DNA from: Tubiluchus corallicola | Lineage: Eukaryota; Priapulida; Priapulimorpha; Priapulimorphida; Tubiluchidae | Direction of reading: 5' to 3' | DNA length: 64,000 nucleotides | Assembly: GCA_030141605.1 (NCBI GenBank) | Contig: JAQGDQ010000175.1 | Coordinates: forward strand, 248,001 to 312,000 | Shown here: positions 37,128 to 51,038 of the stretch, piece by piece | Position numbering within the stretch: the stretch's first letter is position 1 | How the letters are laid out: the number at the start of each line of letters is the position of its first letter | Notes under the pieces: generated by a model | Told to the model about the DNA's origin: nothing | The model's database searches: none | Seen by the model: the letters and a program-made list of their open reading frames with translations, nothing else | Program-made: the position numbers and the translations under genes

Positions 37128-38999
37128 ACTGTTCCTACAAAAGAAAAAAGTCCGAGAAACGTAACAACATCACAAAATTAAGTGTTTACGATACTAGAAA
37201 TCCGTTACAATACTTTAAGAATTCACTACTAACCTTATTTTTGTTTATTTTATGCACAAAAACATTAAATATATTGGTTTTGCATAAACAATTCAAGGTG
37301 AAACTTAAATGTCTAGTGAAATAATGCAACTATCATTATAATATTAGTACATCAATTGAAAACTTACTGAAAATTTTGCTAAAATGCACTCGTAAAGAAA
37401 AAGGAATTTCTACAATCAATATTTTGCTAACCTACAGTAAAAATTCAGTTTATCATTCACAATGCTTAATCAGTTGCACCTGTGCCTCGGTACTTAGTCA
37501 CCTCTTAAATGTTATGTGAGCAACAAATGAGTAATGATAACTTCCTGAAGCGACAGATGAAAATCCAATTAATGTTTAATGCAAAAGCAGGAACTACAGC
37601 TGTTCAGGTTATGCAATGAATGAACAAATGGTAGCACAGTATAAAGCCAATTAAAATAGTGACCATCTCAAGTGAAACATCATTTGTTATTTATCAGTGT
37701 TCTATCTGTTAAATTGGGTTCTGCGTGACAGTCTTTGTAGGTACATTGCATTAATATTATCTGCTGCTAGCAGCAACCAGTTCTGTTGTACCATAATGTT
37801 TAAATAATGTTATAAAAGATGGCAGTAATGTTCAAGATTTAAGGTATTTATTTATTTATCAGGAAAATTTTCTAAATATACTCCAAACAGTACAAAGGAA
37901 TAACCCTCTAAAAAGAATATTTTTGAGAAGAAAGCTGAAGTCAAAACTTTCATCAAAACTGTTCCCAATTTAAAAAGATGTGTTACTATGAAGGTGGCTA
38001 CAGGTAAGCACACCAATATTGTTCAATATTGGGCAAAAACTTATAACCAAAGGTATACCACAAAGGCCTGTACTTTCTGCTAGAAATTGCTTGGTATCGC
38101 AGTTAAGAAATTCGGCAATTTTAATTCTGATACAAAAAATTAAAATTATGTAGACCAACATGCTGCCTCCTTTGATGTTCAGTTTCTTTTATAAACATAT
38201 CACTTGATAAAACTGTTTTTACTCAGACAAACGAAGTGTTAGAGACATAGCTTGCAGAATTTGGTGAAAAGTCCACTTGGTTTTCTATAAGAAAAGCCAT
38301 TGAGTTATCACTTCACAGCCTAGACTTATCTTGCTTAAACCTGTTTTGGCTTCGCAAATGAGGTGAAGCAACGATAATTAATGCAGCAAATCAATAAGAG
38401 AGATTTTTTCAGAGGAATTCCATTTCTTCGTGGGAAAGTGCTAGCAGTTAGAGAGTCGATAGCAATGAATCATCGCTACCTGAATCTCACTGCTTACGGC
38501 AAATAATTACCGTGATTTCTGTTAATAGGGCTTCTTCATAAAACAAAAGCTGGTAAACAAAAAATTTCAGCACTTAAGAACTGTCGTTGATATGATACAT
38601 GCTGGTTAAGTACTATAAGATCAGATCAGAGTCGTTAAATGTAATGCCGTTAAACGAAGCGCTGTTAAGCAAAGACACTGTATCACTTAGAACTTGAAGT
38701 CGCACAATTACGTTTACATGTCGATCTAATCTGTTGGAAGTAGCTTGGTTCACACAATGATTTTAATATCATCCACGTGGAGCCAATCTGATTTTCAACT
38801 GAATACTATTTGGAAATTTGCTAGAAAAGACAGAACTTTACACGTGAATGAAAGTGGCCAGAAAGGTGTCTAAACATAAAATAATTTCATTTGAAAATAC
38901 CAATTCCAAGTTTTCCTTATGTACAAAATTATAAAATTTACACTTGCCTATTAATAAGAGAAGCTGTTGATTTGTAACTGTTCTACTCCACAGAGAAAG
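37128..38999. other. Intergenic, nothing recognised
   Basis: AT-rich DNA between the glycosyltransferase start and the WARS2 stop. A (TTTA)n run is at about 37846-37860. A string around 38620-38680 contains repeated GTTAAAC/GTTAAGC pieces that may be a decayed MITE end. No gene seen. Confidence 0.4.
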
Positions 39000-41900
39000 T
39001 TACTGGAAACCAACTACATGTTTTATTTCCTGCATTGTTTCTTCAGCTAATTCGGCAGCAGATTCAGCACCAGTTCGTAACACATGGTCCAGATACGAGG
39101 GATCGCCTAGCAACCGCGTCATTTCTTTTCTAACTGGATTAAATTTGTTAATAACAGCATCAGCAACCATTAGCTTGTACTCAGCTGTACGTAAACCTCT
39201 GCAGTCTCTACATATTTCGTCAGGTGATTTATCACTGACAACCGAATGCAACATTATCAAGTTTGACACGGCAGGACGGTTCAGTGGATCATACTGAACT
39301 TCAGACTTGAAGTCAGTTAATGCTTTTTTGAACTTTAGTCGAATTTCATCTGGAGTATCAGTAAGCTCAATTCGACTTTTAGGATCAACATCAGATTTAC
39401 TCATTTTTAAATCAGAATTTCTAAGGCTCTTAACACGAACTATTTGTCCTGCAAGAAAAAATAAAATTAATTATACTATAATTTTTTTTAAATTCAACAT
39501 GTATTATACTGGTATATGTTTTTACAAGCACATATATAAATGCAAATACATACATACATATCAGTTACAAGTGCAAACTATATGGTTAACCATTTTTGAT
39601 AATTCATAAATGAAACAAAATGTTTTATCCTGGCAACGTCTCAATGAATGAAGGTTTATGTTTAGAATCGGAGCAACTGGGAGAAGTGTGAACTGAAAAA
39701 AATCCTACACTTGGGTGCTCCACGCTCATTTTTTCACAAAACATCTTCTGTTGTTTAGAAAAAACTGGAATATGGTTGGGGGCATGCTCTGTAATGTTTG
39801 GATAGTCTGCTCAACTGTGGCCATTATGGGTTTAATTAGATTTCATGGCAAGCCCACAGCTTCACACAGTTCCTGAATTTCCAAAAACACTCACCCACCC
39901 TCCTAATTATTTCAATTTGTATAAACTTCAAAACATTCACATGACACATAGATACAGCATTGTAAAAAACTTTTACAGCTGTCTGTAGCAAATAAATGGC
40001 CAAGTCATAGAATGTGTCAGAGCCATCACAATAGGTATTTTGGTAGATCTTTCTTTAAATTATAAGCATTTCATATGGTAACATATATATATACAAACAT
40101 TAAATATTAAAAATTATTGGTTCTTGCAAAGAAATGCTTCTTATGTGTAAGTGTGTGTGTTATCTGAATTCAAGATAGATAACCATGCACTACAAATAAT
40201 GTTCGCACATTATCGATTATTATAATATTTCAGTTTTTCAAAGAAACAGTAGCGGAAACAAAAAAGAATTAATGTTTTAATAGAAACAGCAAAGTGCTTC
40301 AGGGCTAACTTACAGTTCTCAGCAAAGAAGACTTAATGGCATATCCTACCTTTATGAAGTTGAGGTATAGGGAAAATGTGCCCATATTTGTTGTTAAACA
40401 CGCGTGCTGTACTTTGTGCTAAATGCAAGTGTTGTAACTGATCTTCACCAACTGGCACATGAGTAGTTCTAACAAATGAAGCAAAATTTTGATTTAATTA
40501 TTTTACAATATGAGCAAGTAAAACAAGAAACAGTCAGATTTCAAAATGCTTCAGAAGATGTTCTTGTTTAATTTACTAGGCAATAAAGCTTATACAATAC
40601 AAAAAACTCTATTCAGTTTTTAGCAAAAAAAGAACTAAGGTGATGAAAAAAAGACTATCACACAGTTATCGAGGCTGCTATATCCAATGCAGAATCACAG
40701 TTGACAGAGTGTCCATGTTATAAACAAAAGGTCCTAAATTCAAGCTGGACCAAGGAATTTTTTTCTAATTTACATTTTAGATATAGAAAATACCTACTGG
40801 CTATATATAAAAATAAATGATAAAACTTCTTTATACCACCTACTTAGAGACTGCAAAAAAAGATGGTGTTTAAGCGAGGCAGACATTATAAAGGGAGCAT
40901 TATAATGAGATTTGGCTGTATATTAATTACGGTATCATTCCAATAAATGATTAAAAATAAATTGTTTGAAAGCAGGACAATCGATGATATAAGAACTCAT
41001 TAGAACTTGAGGCTTGAGCGACAGTATAAAGCATGTATTTCACTATAATAACCTGGATTTCAGTATAAACTGTGTCCCCAAGTGCTCAAAGAATGTAGTA
41101 ACCATATTATATAATTTGAATGAGTATCAAGCAGTTAGTAAAAAGCTGACTTGGCTTTGTAACTCCTAATATATGTAATTTGACATGATCTGAGCATTTG
41201 TCAAGTCACTGTATTAAGAATGCTCTAAGACAAAAACAGATTTCAACACAAGGATACTTTTACTTACAAGTAATAAATACTAACTTATACAGCAGGATAT
41301 CAGCAGTTTGCAGAATTGGATAAATGAACAAGCCTAGTGGTATCTCCTTCAGTTTATCTGATTTATCCTAGAAAAAACATTTTGTTCTAGAAACTGTAAA
41401 AGTTATTATACTGATTAATTTTTTTTTTGTACAAAGAATTAACTACAATATATGTCAAACAAACTTAAATGCCTCACTAGATTTGAATTTTACTTAAATT
41501 TGTTCAAAATTGAGCCGTTTGTCTAAGCTTTTGCTTAAATTCACTATGAAATATTCTTCAAATAAAACTCAAGTAAATGAATGCTACATTTAAGTTGAAA
41601 AATATTTGAAAAATATTTTAAGAAAAGTGAAAAAGTGCCTTGTTGTTCTTAAAGAGCTTGTATCATATTTTATGTGCAGGGCTTATTTTCATAGTATTTG
41701 AACTTATTTCTTTCTTATGCTGTTGAGACAATATTAAAAGCTACAGCTCTCAAGTCTTTAAACAAGAAGCAATGAGACCTACTTATCATAATCTAGCACT
41801 TTGGTATTTTTAACAGACTTTTCACAAACTGAACTCTCGTTTATTCAATTTTGCTTAAACCAAGTGAGCTTGGTTTAAACACAGTTTATTGTGAAATTAG

Positions 41901-44900
41901 ATAATACAGTTTCACAAAATACGATTTAGGACCACTTTTGCTGAAACCAGATCCGTACTTCGCAGCAGCAGCAGCAATTGATATTATATGATTTAATTTC
42001 TTCAGCACATATTTCTTTGTAAAAATGCCCTTCCATAAAAACAAACATTGTATGTTTATAGAAATCACCGAGTTAAAAATATATATCTTCAAAAAATGGT
42101 GCAAACCACGATACAGCTGCGACTTATTTGAAACAAAGCAGGTTAAATAAAAAAAGTTGGTTAATAATTCCAATCTTAATCTGTTCATGACACAAAAACA
42201 CATTGTAATCATTAATGTAGTAACTTAAGTCAATTACCTTGAACTGTGGAAGTCTACTTAGTTGAGCCACGGTTGAATGGCAAGCCAATATCCAAGCAAG
42301 CTCCGCATGTGCGCATACCTAAAAATATTTCAACATTAAAATGATGATAATACATTAGTAAGCACAACAACTAAAACATTTTAACCATATCGTAACATAC
42401 TAAGTTTGATCTTTTTTGGAAAACAAATCACTGGTATGATTGTAACATTTCGTTCTCTTTCTTCTTGCTCTTGTTGATTAAGAAATGCTGATGGTTCATT
42501 AATTTCTTGTCTAATCACCTTTCCCGACATTTGAATAATGAAAGAAGCTGCATATTTCAACTGGATCAAATGGAAAATTAATACACATTACACGAAATTT
42601 TTTTTTATCTAACAGCACAAACATGACGGAACAACTTAAAGCATTAAAGAACATGTAAAGAACATTAACTATGTATGGCTACCAGTTTGCAACAGCATCA
42701 ACTGTTTTGAATGGCATTCTCTCACGAGCAACTTTCATAAAACCACAGCAGTCTAAATAACCTTTGGCAGATCAATTGTAGTATCAAAATTTTATCACTT
42801 TATTGGTATCGTACAGTATGTGTATAAGCAATAGGTAAGTTTCTAACTGATTAAATATTTAAAGTTTAACATATGCCAAAAGGAAAAATACAACGATACA
42901 TACAGCTGACTGTTGAAAAAGTATGCTTCTAGTATGGTCAATGCCACAAGCCAATAAGCAAGCTGTCATCTCAAGAATATTTTTTCTAAACAAGAAAAAG
43001 AACTGTTTGTTAAAACTTAAAACCAGAAAAAAACAGCGGTAAATGTCAAGAACTTCAGTATCAAACAATGACACCTGACCATTCCATTGATAGCAATGCT
43101 TCTGAGCAAGAGCATAAACAGCAAGCCTAAAGACATAGTGAATAATTATTACAGCTGCTAAAAGTTGCATAATATGCAAGCAAATTAATCACACAAGTAA
43201 TATTACTGATATGTATGCTTTGATACTCGTATACTGTATTATGTACAGGCATACATGATGTTCAAATGTGATTACACCACCTAGTGTTAGTTTTCATATT
43301 TAGGAAGAATTCGAGCTATAGGGTTGCGGGCATGGCTGACAGTTGTAACGGGTTTCTATAGGCAGTTCTTTGTGGATGTTTTTTCCTGTTATAATTAATG
43401 TGTTTATTACATGTTAATAAATAAATTGTTACAGCATGAGTAATCGTTTTCTATATACATTAATTACGATGCAATACATTGTTTATTAACTTTTCTATAT
43501 GGTTCTTTGTAATCACACTTTAACGGCTTTAGACATGGTTACAAAGCTAAATCTATATAATAGATCTATGTTTTATTTATTGTCTATTGTTTTGCTGATT
43601 CAATTTTTGCAAATTAGCTAATGTTGCAGCAAGGGTCATCATTATTTATGTCGAAAAATAGTAAGTGATAAGTGACCAGACAACCTATGGTCTTTCTTTT
43701 CCCCGTCTTCTTGAGTAAATTAAATGTTGTAAAAGTGAAAAATTACGTCTTTTGAGAAAAACATCTATGTCTATGTCTGTTGTGCAAAGACATTTTAAAG
43801 AGATTGTAACTAGAATGAAGTAAACCAAGTATGGAATTGACTACAAAGCTTAGTCTACATCAGGGGTGTGCAAATTACCTGACTAGTCGGGCCACATTAA
43901 ATTTTCCTGCCATACCTGCAGGCCACATGTAGTTTGGTCAAGGAGCCAAGATCAGAAATACCTAATAGTGATTTCTTTTGCATCCGATATGCGCGCATAA
44001 TTACTACTATGGTACACCGAGGAAACTATTCTAGAAGTTATTAAAATTTACATTAAAAACCACAGATTTCAACTTTCATGTCACATAGTGGTAATTTTAT
44101 TGCAATGCATATTAGTACATTGTATCACACTGTAGTACAGCAGTGCGTATTAATGTGACTCATGGTGCCGGTCTTTGTGTGTTACAATTTTGTCAAGATT
44201 TGGCAGAATTGATGACGTTGAAACTCTCAAACCTTTTTCCAGGTGTTCATCGGTTAGCACAGAGCGGAATGGGGACTTCATAATTCCCATTCTTGAGAAG
44301 AACTGCTCACAAATGTAGGTGGAGCCAAACAATGTCATATTTTTTGTGATGCATAAATTTATGCAGATGAGGAAACAAAGCCTCCTTCAAGTGTTTTCTG
44401 TAGAAGTCCCCAATGTGAACATTATCCTGGAAATGTGCCTTCAGATCTTCACGCTCTTGTAATTCAATCAGTGAGTCATCGACATCAGCATGGAAGGGCG
44501 CGGTGAAGATTTTCATGGAATCATCATGTTTTTTGAAATCTTCAAATCTCAATCGAAACTCATTCTGTAGTTTCTGAAACTGTGTACTAAACTCTGCTGC
44601 TTTCCCACAACATAATCCAACTTGCCTGAGAGAGGGAAAATGAGCAAGGTGATTGTTTTCCATCTGATGTATCCAAAGTTTCACCTTGTTAAGAAATGAC
44701 TTGATGTGTCCATACATCTCATTTACGTATTGACCTCTTTTTTGTAGCTGAGTATTCAGTTCGTTCAAATGCGTCGTCACATCTACGATGAAGCCAAGAT
44801 CACACACCCGCACTTTATCCATTGGATTTCCCTTCAGCTCTAGAAACAGCTTTATCTCCTCTCTTAGATCAAAGAAGCGTTTAAGCATCTTCCCCTTGTT

Positions 44901-47287
44901 TAACCAACAAACTTCCAAGAAGTAGACGAGGTCCTGATGATCTGCTTCTAAATCAGTCAGAAACTGTTGGAATTGTCGATGATTCAATCCTCTGGCTTTG
45001 ATGAAATTGATAGCTTGTACGACTGGACCAATAACATGTTTGTAGACGAAGGCTTTTGCAACCTAGTTTTCTTGGTGAATTATACAGTGAAATACTACAA
45101 GTTCTTCTGAGTTCAGATTTCTCTCTTTCATTTCCGACTTAATTTGTCCCACAAGGCCTGTATTTTCTCCTGACATAGCAGGTGCACCATCTGTAGCCAT
45201 ACCACAAAGGGTGCACCAGTCAAGATCAAAGCGCCCAAATGCCTCCTTCACTTCAAGAAAATGATCAGCCCCAGTAGTTGCACCTTTCATAGATTGAAGA
45301 GACAATATTTCTTCAACTTCATTTAGGCTTCTGTCCACACCTTTGATCAATATGGCCAGTTGAGCTGTATCTTTGCGATCGGTACTCTCGTCTGTAGCGA
45401 AACTCCACGCATTGAACTTACTCATTTTATCTTTCAGTGTTTCACATACGTCTTCTGCCACATCATCAATTCTTCTCGCAACCGTCCATCGGGATAAGCT
45501 TATCTTCTCAAAGTCTTTTGCCTTTTCTGGACACAGAACAGATGACACTTCACTGAGACATTCCTTTTACAAAATCGCTGTCGGAATATGGTTTCATACG
45601 CTTGGCAATTTGATAAGAAATCACATAGCTAGCTCGCACTATGTTTTCTCCTTTCCCTCGTAACTTCTGAAACATACCTTGCTGACCACAGAGGATGCCT
45701 CTCAATTTTTTGATTTTCTCTCTTATCGCCTTCCAACTTTCCATACTTTCCATCTTTGGGTTTTGCTTCATAGTGCCGCTTCAAGTTGTACTCTTTGAGC
45801 ACGCTAACATTATCGTCACAACTGAGACATGTCGGTTTACCTTTTTGTTCAATAAAGAAATAATCATTCATCCATCTGTCTTGAAACACTCGATGCTCTT
45901 CTTCAATTTTCCTCTTTTTTATCCATGTATAATTTTATTTATAATTTATTATGTAAAATAACCAAGTGAAAAAGGTCTGCCTACTATGACCAAGAACACG
46001 CCTGAGCTGATCTGTCGGCCCGATAATAGAAGCGTAGAGATTGGCTGGTTGGTCTTCCTATCAGCAAATCAGATTGCTTCTCACATTTCGTGCACCTTTG
46101 AGCATTTCACTGGCGGATTCAGTGATAGTTTGTCGTGTTCTGTGATTTTACGTCGTTGTTTGTGTGCTACGTAAATATCGTAAAATTTCATCATGTCCAA
46201 CAGTGTCAATCGTCTCGTAAGGGCTCACCATTAAAATTGTGATCATTAAACCCGATCATGGCATGGACTTTAGTTAGAAACATCTTCCTAATACTTGCGA
46301 CTCAATTCATCGCCCGGGCCGCACTTGACAAACCTCTTTGCGGGCCGCAGTTTGCACACCCCTAGTCTACATAACACACAAACATCAAACCTCATTGCTT
46401 TAGAATCTTGTGGCAGGGTGATGGCATGCATATCAACAATGCTATACAAAATGCGATAATTAGTTTCATTCTGAATTTTCACCCATTGTTCCACTGCTCC
46501 GTAGTAATTACCTACACAAAAAGAAAGACGATATTTAGTAACTTGCAAGTCCTGTTCACCCATGAACAGATAACAGTCAAACTTATAATAGTAAGATTTC
46601 TATGAACAAGTCATTTTTTCTTAGTGAACTTACATTCACTAAACTCTTTTAATCTTAACATGTTATGTAGATAAATTAGATATGCATGTTTTAATGTTAT
46701 GTATGTGTACAAATTTAAAACATCAAGACACACAGACAATAAGAATTTCAGTCAAAACAACCAGATTATCGAATTGTCTAGACGAAAAGAGTTTGTCATT
46801 TATCAGAAAATGTCACTGGTAACTATGCCAGAAACTAATTTTTTCAAATATGGAAACTTGGTGTTATCTACTTTATATGTACCGTACTTGCTCCGGTTAT
46901 TATAATTTGTACACTTGGATGGTTTACTTATTAGAGGTAACCAGGTTAGCATTCAAATGTCACTTGGACACCTCTGCCGAGTCAGTGGCTCATGTCTTTT
47001 GAGAGACAATGCTGACAATGAACCAGCATCAACCAGACTCCAGTCATGCTACAAATATCTCATTGCAAATGCTTTGCCTTTAAGTGCTGAACTCAGGTTT
47101 GCAGTGTGCTGAAGTGTAAAAATGTGCAAAATAATGAATCATAAGGACAGAACTGAGGCAAAATCAAAATTAATGTTGCTGAAGATCACGTTATCATACA
47201 ATCGATATTACCTAAGTGTAAAGCTCCGGTCGGCTGTATGCCAGAAAATACTCTATTCTCAAATGATTTCATGTTAACCTCGGCATT
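39000..47287 (-). CDS. WARS2: Mitochondrial tryptophanyl-tRNA synthetase
   Basis: Seven coding exons, in transcript order: 47212-47287, 46391-46511, 42904-42985, 42238-42318, 41285-41367, 40350-40468 and 39000-39448. All have AG/GT borders and join in frame to 336 residues plus TAA. It is a class Ic synthetase that charges mitochondrial tRNA-Trp. FSGIQPTGALHLGNYYGAVE carries the HIGH-like motif (HLGN). VPVGEDQLQH and LKMSKSD (the KMSKS loop) follow, then the helical C-terminus ending HVVGF. Phase and family length (human 360) show that one upstream exon, with the start codon and mitochondrial presequence, is missing; an in-frame Met exists at the fourth codon of MKSFENRV but would omit the presequence. 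That exon should lie above 47300, perhaps beyond the transposons. A hAT element fills the second visible intron. Confidence 0.93.
43861..46364 (-). mobile_element. 2504-bp hAT element with exact target duplication
   Basis: The ends are CAGGGGTGTGCAAA (43861) and, read inward from 46364, TAGGGGTGTGCAAA. It is flanked by GTCTACAT at 43853-43860 and again at 46365-46372, a perfect 8-bp target duplication as made by hAT transposases. It carries a decayed transposase on the minus strand (listed separately). It inserted in the WARS2 intron between exons 46391-46511 and 42904-42985. An exact duplication suggests fairly recent insertion, yet the reading frame is already broken. Confidence 0.92.
44150..45889 (-). 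pseudogene. hAT transposase, GTF2IRD2/ZBED-like, frameshifted
   Basis: Segments lie in several minus-strand frames: 45889-45629, 45771-45550, 45548-45063, 44987-44307 and 44338-44150. The N-terminus has a BED-like finger (CLSCDD...LKRHY) in which the expected final His is Pro. The catalytic-region hallmarks AFATDESTD-type (here SFATDESTDRKDTAQLAI) and CTLCGMATDGAPAMSG are kept. The C-terminal dimerisation region is clear: LFGSTYICEQFFSRMGIMKS then LTDEHLEKGLRV. The closest known proteins are the transposase-derived GTF2IRD2 and ZBED/SCAND3 families. At least three frame breaks mean it cannot make an active enzyme. Confidence 0.85.
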
Positions 47288-47867
47288 CTGCAATACAGTA
47301 ATTATTAATATTATTAACAACATAGTAATTATTAATTAGCAATGTCATTTTCAGACATTAGAGCAAAATAAGGCATATGCAGTGAATTTATCTGATGTTA
47401 AAATGTGCCTTCTCACTACTTCACGAAAGAACAGATAAGCTTTTTTGAGAACAAAAAGCAAATAAATTGAAATGCCATCATTTTGCATAGATTTTGTTAA
47501 TGCCCAGCTGAAATGCTGGCTTCAACCAGGACTGGTATCGTATGATCTAGATAACATGAAAACAGTATGTATATTTGTGAGATGCCCGCACCACCACATA
47601 TGCATTGAAACTTTATGCGCATGAAACTATAATAATGATGGCATATGGCTGTCCAGAAAGCAGACGGCTTGGGTTTGTGTACCTGTAAAGGTGCTTATTT
47701 TAATGTTGCATTTATGTGATTGATTTCGTACTGTCTTGATACAGTGTGGACTGTGACTCCCCATTGGCAGATTTTTAGTAGATTACAGCACAGAGTCTGA
47801 AAAGTCAGAGTACCTCCATCGTGTAATTAGTGGTTAGCACAGTTTCCTGGACAGCAGATCTTGGGTC

Positions 47868-48936
47868 AGGGACGGTGAAAGGGCAAGGCGACCTAGGCGA
47901 TTGCCTTGGGCCTCGCACGTTAAGAAGCCTCAAGCTTTGACCCTCAAAATTTTATTATGTCTCCTACATTCATACAGAGCGTATTCGACACGAATCCAAT
48001 TGCATCAACGTCCATTATCGCGAATCTACTTTGATTCGCACAACTAGATTTGCACCGATCTTACCTGAATGCTACAAAAATAAAGAAATACTGGCACTAA
48101 TCTTACTTTTTCACTCTTTGCCTAACGCTAACACATACGCTGTCATATCGTGTTGTTTCGCTGATACCTTGGTGTTCCCTCTATCTGGTTAGATTAGCAA
48201 GGCACAAATGAATGTCACCGTGCAAGCACATTGGACACCATAAATGTCCTTTAAACTTACCCCTATAATTACATTTTAGTGGTATAGAGCTATATCTCTA
48301 AAACCCTTTTTGTCTGTTCTGGTGTTAACCGAGTTATATGTTGCTTGGTTTTATTATGCTCATAGGTTAAGAACCTTAACTTAGTTTTTCAGTGTATCTG
48401 GTGATGTGCAGTAACTTTAATGAATTTTCTTTTATTTTTTTCTTACAGGCTGACTTCTTAAGAGTCCTCATATGCCCAAACTGTACAACTATATCAAATT
48501 TCTGACTTAGACTTTTAACTTCTTATGTGCAACATCCCTCTCTTGCATTTAAGCAGCGCAGAGTGATCAGGTTCCTAAGAGTGTTCACCCACAAAGGACA
48601 TGATGATTTTTCCTCAAATTATGAAAATTTGCTTCGAACAGAATTCTTCAACACTGTTGCTGACAGCATGATAGTTAACCCCGACAAGCGATTCGAACGG
48701 CTTGGAAGTTAGGATTTTTATATAGCTTTTGGCATCTCACAAAATATGGACTAAGGAAGACATACTGACTAGTGACTCAACAGAAGGTGATAGTATAGGT
48801 GGTCCACTAAAACTTTCTGGTGGTCCACTAAAACTGTTGAACTATCTTCATGTAAAGAAATTGCCAGAAAATTTTCCTAATTTATTTACAGCACTGCGTG
48901 TGTTGTTGACAATACCACTTACTGTGGCATCTGGTA
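47868..48936 (+). mobile_element. Truncated hAT element with ZMYM1-like transposase fragments
   Basis: It starts with CAGGGACGGTGAAAGGGC followed by GACCTAGGCGATTGCCTTGG, a hAT end of the type carrying ZMYM1-like transposases. The plus-strand frame 48527-48712 has TEFFNTVADSM and NPDKRFERL, similar to the stretch before the dimerisation domain. The frame at 48729-48935 has LLNYLHVKKLPENFPNLFTA and LRVLLTIPLTVASG, the hAT C-terminal dimerisation motif up to the point where ERSFSKL should follow. There the homology stops, exactly where the LINE begins. A 21-bp tandem duplication at 48798-48838 gives an in-frame repeat of GGPLKLS. Confidence 0.65.
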
Positions 48937-50965
48937 AATGTTCTTCTAACGTTTCTAATGTCAGAACTCCACGATAGATTTTTGTGTCATCAGCAAGCAT
49001 ACTAATTTCGGAAGTAAATGAATCTGGTAAATCATTGGCGAAGAGTAGGAATAAAACAGGACCCAGTATAGACCCTTGCGGAATGCCGCTTGAAACAGAG
49101 CACCACCTAGAAGATGTTCTGTTGATTACTAATCGTTTTCTACGATTTGACAAAAATGCTTCAAACCGCTTGAGCAGTTTGCCTCTGATGCCTGAGTAAT
49201 ACAATTTAGCTAATAGTCGCTTGTATGCAACAGTGTCAAAAGCTTCGTTGAAGTCCAGATAAATCACGACCACGCCCTCCCCCAAATTATCACATACTGA
49301 TATCCAGTCATCAAGAACTTCCACAAGGTTGGTACTGCATGACTTTCCTTTCTGAAAACCATGGTTTCTAGAGTTGATAAGATTTTCTTCCATGCAGAAG
49401 TCCATAACTGAATGTTGAATTAAACATTCTAGTGTCTTAACAACAATGCTAGTTAATGACACTGGGCGATGATTAGTGAGTATTTTAGGATCTTTCTTTG
49501 GCATAGGAGCAACATTAGCATCACGTCAATCCTGTGGCAGATAAGCACAATCTATAGACTTCCTGAACAATAGGAAAAGTGGTTTTGCCAGTGTTTCTGC
49601 GCAGTTCTTCAAAACGGTGGGATGAACTTCATCAGGACCTTTCGCTTTTGTCTCATCACTTTTTGTAGCTGATCATATACTGTCCGTATTGAAAAGTTGA
49701 CGTCATTGATTACACTACTAGGAGAAGGACTGACACACTGAGGAATTAAATCTGCAAACTCTTTAATAAATACAGAAGAAAAGAAGTCATTCAACGCATT
49801 AGCCTTAGCAGAGTCATTAAGCAAAACTTCATTATCTGGTCCTAACAATGAATCTATGGATTCGGCTTAGTAAATTGTTTCGTGTAACTGAAGAACTTCT
49901 TTGGATTAGTTCTTATACTCTGTACAAGGTTCTTCTCATAAACTTTCCTAGACTCTACTAATGAGTCCTTGAGATGTTTTGAAGTACTACTGAACAACAT
50001 CTTATTTGCATGAGAGTGAAAATGAGTAAATCTTCATCATGCTGTAGATTTCTGTCTAGCTGCTTGACGTACAATTGGTGGTCTTTGCCAGACAGGTTTA
50101 ACCTTTGACCTAGCATCAATACACAATGTAGGTACATAACTATTTACAACATGGTTATATATACTAAATATACTAAGAAATGATTTCCAGCACGTATCAA
50201 TATTACTATTATTAAACACTGTTTCCCAGTCAACCAAGAAAAAAGCTTTATTAGCACCTACAAAATTAGTCTTAATATACAATTTCACAATACGGGAATG
50301 TAAGTTTCTATTTATATAATTGCATAGCAATTCGAAGTAAATGGAATTATGATCACTTGTAGAAAAAGGTTCAGAAACCACAAGATTACCTATACTGTGA
50401 TAATTATTTGTTATTACTAAATCTAAAATGCTGTTATTCCGAGTTGGTGAAACATCGCATTGTTCAAGAAGATTGTCCTACAAAGTATTCAAAAACAATT
50501 CATCCATTTCACTAGAACCTATATAGTTAATCCAATTTACATTTGGGAGATTAAAATTTCCAAGAACAACACAAAAAGACGATAAGGTGAAGCTGCATCC
50601 CTAATACTATTACAAATACGCCTACTATTATTAAGGGAGCCATTTGGGGGTTTATAGCACACTCCAATTGTCAGTTTATCACTGTTGTGGGGGTAAATAT
50701 TGACCCATAATAATTCGGCATCAGTGTCAAAGTTGCTGTTTATAGTACAACAAAGATAACTCTTAACAAAAATCATGACTCCACCACCCTTTGAAGGCTC
50801 CATGTTATTACGATCACAACAATACCACACATAGCCATTAGGAACAAACTCACTAGAGTCAATGTCATAATGCAGGCATGTTTCTGTTACGGTTACCAAA
50901 TCAGCGCTAGAAGTGTTCAAAAAAATATAGCAAATCTGAATATTTGTTAGTGATACATCTTGCAT
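48937..50965 (-). pseudogene. LINE ORF2: endonuclease and reverse transcriptase, degraded
   Basis: The endonuclease part (50965-50537) shows LVTVTETCL, GGGVMIFVKS and ELLWVNI, motifs of the apurinic-like nuclease. It loses frame after DAASPYRLFVL, where the GNFN motif should come. The reverse transcriptase part has NHRPVSLTSIVVKTLE, NHGFQKGKSCSTNL, VIYLDFNEAFDTV, SSGIPQGSILGPVLFLLF and LADDTKIY (F/Y-A-D-D with L first). Layout and wording fit the CR1/Jockey group. Upstream of 49504 a Trp codon of the LPQDW motif has become TGA. Several other stops and frameshifts make it non-functional. Confidence 0.85.
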
Positions 50966-51038
50966 TAAAATAATAAAATTTCAACTTATTTTTTACAGTA
51001 TTTACAGTTCTAGACAAATCCATGTAATCTTTAATTGG

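Noticed and set aside
41886-42212. 108-codon minus-strand open frame in WARS2
   Set aside because: It is intronic, hydrophobic by base composition, and lies between well-supported exons.
45373-45961. Plus-strand open frames of 88-96 codons
   Set aside because: They lie opposite the hAT transposase and show no motif.
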